A DNA stretch of 10,684 bases from Verrucomicrobia bacterium UBA2970. GTDB taxonomy: Bacteria > Verrucomicrobiota > Verrucomicrobiia > Limisphaerales > AAA164-E04. The position numbers and the translations under genes were made by a program. Shown in pieces: positions 6,443 through 10,684 of the stretch (positions are counted from its first letter, which is position 1; the number at the start of each line of letters is the position of its first letter). Location of the stretch: assembly GCA_002348345.1 (NCBI GenBank), contig DEAY01000205.1, positions 1 through 10,684 on the forward strand, read 5' to 3'. Under the pieces are notes generated by a model. The model saw only the letters and a program-made list of their open reading frames with translations, ran no database searches and had not been told where the DNA came from.

Positions 6443-7762
6443 TCATTTCCCGCACGAACCCGACCGAGCCCCCGCCTCCGACAGGATCAACTCGCCCCGC
6501 CACAGCACCCCGCTCGCGACCAAGCAGAGGCTTGCGCCCAGAGCGACCGTCAAGGGCGCCCCACCCGCCTTGGCCACCGCTCCGGCAAGAAACGCTCCGA
6601 AGGGCACCAGTCCAATAAAACAAACCGTATACAAGCCCATGATCCGGCCTCGGAATTCATCCGGCGCTTGGCTTTGGACCAAGGTGTTCGTTGTTGCGAA
6701 AAACAACACCATAAACCAGCCCGCCACCAGCAGCGCCACCCAGGCCATGGCAAAACGAGGACACAGCGAAAAGGCAATCATCGAAAGCGCGAAACCGGTT
6801 GAACCGATGCGGACCAACCAAGGCCCCTTACCCGTATGGGAAAAGGCCGCCAAGGTGACCGACCCCAGCAGGGCACCCACCCCATTTGCCGAGAGCAACG
6901 CCCCTAGGCCGCGAGGACCGACCTGCCATATCGCTTCGGCGAAGATCGGCATGAGCGTCGTGTAGGACATTCCAAATAGGCTCGTGATCGCGACCATTCC
7001 CACCAAGGTTCGGAGTGAGGATTTCGACGCCACGAATTGGAGGGTCTCCCCCATCCCCATTGGCTTTCCGACTGGATTCTGACTCAGGTCTCGCGAGGGA
7101 AGCCGCAACGCCAAGTATCCCACAATGACAAACATGAATGAAATCGCGTTGAGCAAAAAGCAGTAGGACACACCAAAGGAGGCGATGATCAGACCCGCCA
7201 ACCCCGGCCCCAAGATTCGGGACGTGTTAAACACCGATGAATTCAACGCAATCGCGTTCATCAAGTCCCGTTTTCCGACCAGCTCGACGATAAAGCTCTG
7301 TCGGGTGGGAATATCAAAGGCATTGACCAACCCCATGGCCACGGCCAGAACGCCCACGTGCCAAATCTCGACGTGATCGCTCGCCGTCAATCCAAAAAGA
7401 ATGAAAGCGATCCCCATCGACACCGCCTGAGTCATCACCAGCAGTTTCCGCTTGTCGTAACGATCGGCGAATCCGCCCGCATAAAACGACAAGAGTGTCA
7501 CCGGAATGGTATGAAGAAACCGGATCATTCCCAGGGCCAAGGCGGACCCCGTCAACTGGTAGACCAACCAGCCCTCCGCCACCAGTTGCATCCAGGTCCC
7601 CGGCAAGCTGAGAAGTTGCGCCCCGAAAAACAGTCGGTAATTCCGATGTCGCAGGGCGCTCAGCCACCGTCCCCCCGCAGCCAACCGCTTGCCCTGCTTG
7701 TCCGGCGGAGGCCCTGCCCTCGTCGCCTCGGATTCTGAGATCGCCCCCCGATCAGTCCTCAA
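6443..7762 (-). CDS. Major facilitator superfamily exporter (MFS_3/EntS-like)
   Basis: This is an inner-membrane proton-driven exporter of about 12 helices; its substrate is unknown. The transporter begins at LSALRHRNYRLFFGAQLLSL and continues through WMQLVAEGWLVYQLTGSA. Motif A between helices 2 and 3 reads GGFADRYDKRKLL. The block DIPTRQSFIVELVGKRDLMN, followed by NSSVFNTSRILGPGLAG, is characteristic of the DHA3/EntS-type drug and siderophore exporters. A second copy of the helix 8-9 region contains SQAPDEFRGRIMGLY. The frame is open up to an ATG at 7903, but that would overlap the divergent Fe-S scaffold start codon and add 47 residues with no family likeness. I therefore prefer TTG at 7762-7760, which has AAGGGAG 7 bases upstream. 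A TTG at 7690 is another candidate. The penicillin-binding protein follows after 43 bases, so the two may form an operon. Confidence 0.88.
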   Translation of the reverse strand: MRTDRGAISESEATRAGPPPDKQGKRLAAGGRWLSALRHRNYRLFFGAQLLSLPGTWMQLVAEGWLVYQLTGSALALGMIRFLHTIPVTLLSFYAGGFADRYDKRKLLVMTQAVSMGIAFILFGLTASDHVEIWHVGVLAVAMGLVNAFDIPTRQSFIVELVGKRDLMNAIALNSSVFNTSRILGPGLAGLIIASFGVSYCFLLNAISFMFVIVGYLALRLPSRDLSQNPVGKPMGMGETLQFVASKSSLRTLVGMVAITSLFGMSYTTLMPIFAEAIWQVGPRGLGALLSANGVGALLGSVTLAAFSHTGKGPWLVRIGSTGFALSMIAFSLCPRFAMAWVALLVAGWFMVLFFATTNTLVQSQAPDEFRGRIMGLYTVCFIGLVPFGAFLAGAVAKAGGAPLTVALGASLCLVASGVLWRGELILSEAGARSGSCGK

Positions 7763-7901
7763 ACGCGGCTCTCCCTTTGGGTCGAATCGAAAACACGGCG
7801 GCACTTTGCCCCATTCGGAACGGACACCCAATTCAAATCGTTGGCCTGATTGGCCTGCCATTACCATTGCGATCTCGCCCAGATTTGATAGAACCCCCGC
7901 C
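7763..7901. promoter_or_regulatory. Divergent promoter region between MFS exporter and Fe-S scaffold genes
   Basis: If the MFS gene starts at 7762, these 139 bases separate two divergent genes and should carry both promoters. TTTGATAGA at 7883-7891 is a possible -10-like element for the plus-strand gene, but no matching -35 is evident. TTGGCCTG occurs twice in near-tandem at about 7840-7857. No strong regulator site is recognisable. Confidence 0.35.
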
Positions 7902-8402
7902 ATGAGTCACGATTTTCACGAGCGGGTGGAAAATTCGATCAAAAACCCCAAGAATATGGGTGAAATGGCGGACGCCGATGCCATCGGCACCGTCGGAAGC
8001 CCCGGCTGCGGGGACATGGTTCGCATGTGGTTGAAGTACAAGAGCGAAAACGGCAAACGAATCATCGATAAAGCAACCTTTCAATCATTCGGATGTGAAA
8101 CGGCCATCGCGGCCGCTAGCTTGGCAACCGAGCTGATTCGCGGAAAGACCCCCGAGGAAGCCGCCCAGATGTCCGGCACCGACCTCGCGGCGGACCTGGG
8201 TCCCCTTCCGCCAACGAAGATCCATTGCACCCAGTTGGTCGAAGACGCGCTCCGCTCCGCCTTGAGCGGCCCCCAGGCGGATCCCCCCCCCAAAGCAAGC
8301 GAGGCCGGCTCACCCGCCAGTTTGATGGATAGCTTGAATCCAGAGTCGCACGATGCTTCGGGGGTCAAACTCGTTTTTCTCGACGACGACCCGACACCAT
8401 AG
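7902..8402 (+). CDS. IscU/NifU N-terminal-type iron-sulfur cluster scaffold protein
   Basis: This 166-residue cytoplasmic protein would assemble Fe-S clusters from cysteine-desulfurase sulfur and hand them to apoproteins. The start is ATG 7902; upstream in-frame sequence is not family-like. Residues 1-123 match the family throughout: FHERVENSIKNPKNMGE, then VGSPGCGDMV with Cys36 and Asp38, FGCETAIAAASLATELIRGK with Cys65, and LPPTKIHCTQLVEDAL with Cys109. All three ligand cysteines and the Asp are present, so it should be functional. After about residue 123 comes a Pro/Ser/Ala-rich linker and an acidic end (VKLVFLDDDPTP), with no NifU thioredoxin-like C-terminal domain. The sequence resembles the archaeal/Gram-positive-type IscU more than SufU, and the LPPxKxHC motif is kept. 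No desulfurase, IscA or ferredoxin gene is in the window, so it stands apart from an isc/suf operon here. Confidence 0.9.
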   Translation: MSHDFHERVENSIKNPKNMGEMADADAIGTVGSPGCGDMVRMWLKYKSENGKRIIDKATFQSFGCETAIAAASLATELIRGKTPEEAAQMSGTDLAADLGPLPPTKIHCTQLVEDALRSALSGPQADPPPKASEAGSPASLMDSLNPESHDASGVKLVFLDDDPTP

Positions 8403-8549
8403 TCCCACCCATCCGGTCACCTTCGAGCCCCGATGGGAGCGGATTGCCAATCCTCCCCTCCCACCCCCACCCGGGAGCGGTTCCCGTGAGGATCGAATCG
8501 AACAAATTTCACCTTGAAATCGCCAATCTCACCCTTCAAGTTCTTGCCT

Positions 8550-9608
8550 ATGAGCCTCAATCGACTCAATTCAATTCGCACCCTCGACTCGCTTTCTGCG
8601 GGCGTCCTGCTCGCTCTGGCCTGCGCGCTTCCTCTGCACGGCGCCAACCCCCAGCTCCTGATGAAGACAACCCTGGGGGACATCACCCTCGAGCTGGAAG
8701 AGTCAAAGGCGCCCATCTCAACCCTCAATTTCATCCGTTACGCTCAAGGTCAGTTCTACGATGGAACCATTTTTCACCGGGTGATGCCAGATTTCATGAT
8801 CCAGGGCGGCGGCTTTGACAAAAACATCGACAAAAAGTCCACAGGCCTTCTTCCGCCCATCAAGAATGAATGGAGGAACGGACTCAAGAACGTCCGGGGA
8901 TCGATCGCGATGGCGAGACTCGGCCGACAGCCCGATTCCGCTACGGCTCAGTTTTTCATCAACGTCGTCGACAACGCCGGACTCGACCAGCCGCGAGATG
9001 GAGCCGGCTACGCCGTCTTCGGCAAGGTCGTGAAAGGGTTGGAGGTGGTCGACAAGATCCGCAACACCAAGACCGAGACCAACGCCAAGTATCCGGGAGG
9101 CAAGGTCGTCCCGGCAACCCCCGTGGTGATTGAATCGGTGACCGTGGTGGGGGAATACGACCTGACCACACTGGAATCAAAGGTAAAAAAACTAGAGGAA
9201 GACGCAAACATGGCAATTGAGAACGCAGCCGCCGCCGGCAAGGCCTACCTGGCAACGAACGGGAAAAAAGAAGGCGTGAACACCACGTCGACCGGGCTTC
9301 AGTATCGAGTCATCACCGAAGGGGATGGCGCGAGCCCAAAAGCCACCGACAGAGTCACCGTCCACTACAGCGGCAAGTTGATTGATGGAACGGAGTTCGA
9401 CAGTTCATACAAGCGCAACAGCCCGGCCACCTTTCCTCTAAACGGAGTGATTCCTGGCTGGACCGAGGGGCTTCAACTGATGAAGGTCGGCGGCAAGTCG
9501 GAATTAGTGATTCCCTCAGAGCTGGGATACGGGGCCAGAGGTGCGCCCGGAGCGATCCCTCCGCACTCCACCCTCATCTTTGAGGTTGAATTGATCAAGA
9601 TCAACTAA
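8550..9608 (+). CDS. Exported dual prolyl isomerase: cyclophilin fused to FKBP
   Basis: This 352-residue protein carries two different peptidyl-prolyl cis-trans isomerase folds and should help exported proteins fold in the periplasm. A signal peptide occupies about residues 1-32 (hydrophobic core LSAGVLLALACALPLHGA). The cyclophilin domain spans about 36-199, with the catalytic block FHRVMPDFMIQGGG at 75-88, then RGSIAMAR and TAQFFINVVDN. A charged helix (LESKVKKLEED, then AGKAYLATNGKKEGV), like the Mip/FkpA N-terminal linker, occupies about 205-245. The FKBP domain spans about 247-352, with GLQYRVI, VHYSGKLIDGTEFDSSY, GVIPGWTEGLQLMKVGGK, then LGYGARG and a closing FEVELIKIN. Pocket residues of both domains look conserved. 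The ATG at 8550 is preferred over an in-frame TTG at 8514. No obvious ribosome binding site is seen. A good terminator follows the stop codon. Confidence 0.92.
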   Translation: MSLNRLNSIRTLDSLSAGVLLALACALPLHGANPQLLMKTTLGDITLELEESKAPISTLNFIRYAQGQFYDGTIFHRVMPDFMIQGGGFDKNIDKKSTGLLPPIKNEWRNGLKNVRGSIAMARLGRQPDSATAQFFINVVDNAGLDQPRDGAGYAVFGKVVKGLEVVDKIRNTKTETNAKYPGGKVVPATPVVIESVTVVGEYDLTTLESKVKKLEEDANMAIENAAAAGKAYLATNGKKEGVNTTSTGLQYRVITEGDGASPKATDRVTVHYSGKLIDGTEFDSSYKRNSPATFPLNGVIPGWTEGLQLMKVGGKSELVIPSELGYGARGAPGAIPPHSTLIFEVELIKIN

Positions 9609-9629
9609 GCGCCATCTCCAACATGTCAG

Positions 9630-9670
9630 CGCGGCCGTCCCAATTCTGTCCGGGGCGGCCGCGTGTTTTT
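9630..9670 (+). terminator. Rho-independent terminator after the cyclophilin-FKBP gene
   Basis: CGCGGCCGTCCC (9630-9641) pairs with GGGGCGGCCGCG (9652-9663) as a 12-bp GC-rich stem with one G-U pair and a 10-base loop. TGTTTTT at 9664-9670 follows directly. It begins 21 bases after the stop codon. Its presence argues that the next gene starts downstream of it, not at the in-frame ATG at 9623. Confidence 0.88.
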
Positions 9671-9757
9671 GGGGTATCCCAACGGGAACGAGGTCTCGCA
9701 GACAGCACCGGCACCTCGAGGAGGAGCCGCCCCGCTTCCGGAAGCAACCGTCCCGTG

Positions 9758-10636
9758 ATGGCGGCGTTGCCTTGGATAGTGGTTCTGCTCCTTTTTTGCC
9801 CGACGAAGAGGACGGTGGGCCAGGACCCGAGGGACCCGGAAAAGACGCTGCCTTCCTTCAGCCCGATTCAGGTTCGATTCATTTGCGACCAGGATTCAAT
9901 CCAACCCGGCCAACCTTTCAGCGTTGGCCTTCTCCAGGACATTCAACCCGGTTTTCACACCTACTGGCGAAATCCCGGAACGGTCGGACTCCCCACCCAT
10001 GTGGATTGGGACCTCCCCGAGGGATTCACGGCGAGCCCCATGATCTGGCCGACTCCCCAACGGAGTCAAATGGCCGAATACGAAATCTGGGGTTACCGAG
10101 ACCAGGCGCTCCTTCTCACCACCATCACCCCCCCGAATGATCTTCCCTCGGGAGACGCCATCACGATTCGGGGAAAGGCCTCATGGATGTGTTGCGGGCG
10201 TCAGTGCCACCCGGGGTTTCTAACAATTCAACAGCGGTTGCGCGTCGAAGACGATTCGGGCAAGCCAACCCGGTGGGCTCGAGCCTTCGAGCGCGTTCGA
10301 AGCCAACAGCCCATGGCGTTCTCCCACTGGACCGTTGAAGGCAAGCGAAGGGGAGATCGCTACCTGCTCGAAATCACTCCGCGCCACCCGAGCGACCTCA
10401 CCCAAAATCGAACCATTCACTTTTTCGGATACAAACGGCAAGTGAGTTCCGCCGCATTCCAGGCACTAACCGTTGAATCAAACCGCTACATCCTCACTCT
10501 TCAGCATGAGCCGTTCAGCGGCGAGGACCACGAAACGCTCCCGGGAATCCTCGTCTCGAACGAGCCTTGGGACCGCGCGGAACCCGAGCGCCCGCTCCTG
10601 ATCAATCCCCACCTGACGTCCTTGCCTCCCCGTTGA
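9758..10636 (+). CDS. Exported DsbD/ScsB N-terminal (alpha) domain-like protein
   Basis: This 292-residue protein starts with a signal peptide (MAALPWIVVLLLFCPTKRTVG), so it should act in the periplasm. The body resembles the alpha domain of DsbD and especially ScsB-type proteins, which passes electrons from the membrane reductase to periplasmic thiol proteins. Family-like blocks are QPGFHTYWRNPGTVGLPTHV at about 63-82, DWDLPEGF, PMIWPTPQR, EYEIWGYRDQALL, and WMCCGRQCHPG at 143-153. In that last block Cys146-x3-Cys150 is the likely redox pair and Cys145 is an extra neighbour. The protein ends after a second sandwich-like half, with no DsbD membrane (beta) part or thioredoxin (gamma) part. Start choice: ATG 9758 follows the terminator and puts the signal peptide first, whereas ATG 9623 precedes the terminator. 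The membrane and thioredoxin partners may lie just beyond the right edge; this is inferred. Confidence 0.82.
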   Translation: MAALPWIVVLLLFCPTKRTVGQDPRDPEKTLPSFSPIQVRFICDQDSIQPGQPFSVGLLQDIQPGFHTYWRNPGTVGLPTHVDWDLPEGFTASPMIWPTPQRSQMAEYEIWGYRDQALLLTTITPPNDLPSGDAITIRGKASWMCCGRQCHPGFLTIQQRLRVEDDSGKPTRWARAFERVRSQQPMAFSHWTVEGKRRGDRYLLEITPRHPSDLTQNRTIHFFGYKRQVSSAAFQALTVESNRYILTLQHEPFSGEDHETLPGILVSNEPWDRAEPERPLLINPHLTSLPPR

Positions 10637-10673
10637 CCCCGTTCTCGGGGGATGGCCAGCCAATTACCTCAAC

Positions 10674-10684
10674 ATGAAAGGAAT
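10674..10684 (+). CDS. Possible start of a following gene (partial, three codons)
   Basis: ATG at 10674 follows the DsbD-alpha-like gene by 37 bases on the same strand and opens Met-Lys-Gly before the window ends. The typical signal-peptide opening Met-Lys would suit an exported partner, but too little is present to name it. A weak GGGGGATGG lies about 24 bases upstream, too far to be its ribosome binding site. Confidence 0.3.

Noticed and set aside
7689..7901. 71-residue upstream extension of the Fe-S scaffold gene
   Set aside because: The family N-terminus begins at ATG 7902. The upstream residues have no likeness to the family and overlap the divergent MFS gene.
8403..8549. Possible terminator after the Fe-S scaffold gene (CCCATC / GATGGG)
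   Set aside because: The stem is short and widely spaced and no T-run follows on either strand.
9623..9757. N-terminal extension of the DsbD-alpha-like gene
   Set aside because: It would start before a strong terminator hairpin and place 45 Arg/Ser-rich residues ahead of a clear signal peptide.
1..10684. CRISPR array, tRNA, rRNA, insertion sequence or attachment site
   Set aside because: No spaced direct repeats, no cloverleaf-like segments, no transposase or integrase frames and no terminal repeats were found on reading both strands.

Overview
The window looks like a chromosomal segment of a Verrucomicrobiota bacterium, moderately GC-rich. The clearest clue is the secreted protein at 2504-4126. 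It ends in a C-terminal module that I recall as typical of verrucomicrobial exoproteins: a Trp-Thr-Gly-Ser-Leu...Gly-Pro-Trp...Phe-Tyr-Arg core closing with FYRVR. The paucity of strong Shine-Dalgarno sequences, an apparently Tat-exported enolase-superfamily protein and the many exported proteins also fit. The phylum assignment is an inference. No rRNA, tRNA, transposase, phage gene or CRISPR array was seen.

Layout. (1) Minus strand, 1-1607: a secreted beta-propeller protein followed, with an 11-base overlap, by a Tat-type enolase-superfamily protein (RspA/mannonate dehydratase type) that runs off the left edge. (2) 1608-2503: a stretch with no convincing gene, only one doubtful minus-strand ORF and two short inverted repeats. 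(3) Plus strand, 2504-4126: a secreted protein with two tandem CBM9-like modules. (4) 4127-4722: a convergent zone. It holds a start-less C-terminal remnant of an exoprotein (4247-4462), a strong 11-bp palindrome that could be its terminator, a possible 40-residue minus-strand gene with a good ribosome binding site, and a weak minus-strand terminator. (5) Minus strand, 4723-7762: an MFS exporter followed closely by a class B penicillin-binding protein with two membrane helices. (6) Plus strand, 7902-10684: an IscU/NifU-type Fe-S scaffold, an exported cyclophilin-FKBP fusion, a rho-independent terminator, an exported DsbD/ScsB N-terminal-like protein, and possibly the first codons of another gene.

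How the genes fit together. Much of the window concerns the cell envelope and periplasm: peptidoglycan transpeptidation (PBP), proline isomerisation of exported proteins (cyclophilin-FKBP), periplasmic thiol chemistry (DsbD-alpha-like) and export (MFS). The left end and the CBM9 gene suggest carbohydrate or sugar-acid handling. I see no coherent new defence or mobile system. The most unusual items are the dual prolyl isomerase, the stand-alone DsbD-alpha-like protein, the two-helix PBP N-terminus and the remnant/palindrome/small-ORF cluster at 4247-4602.
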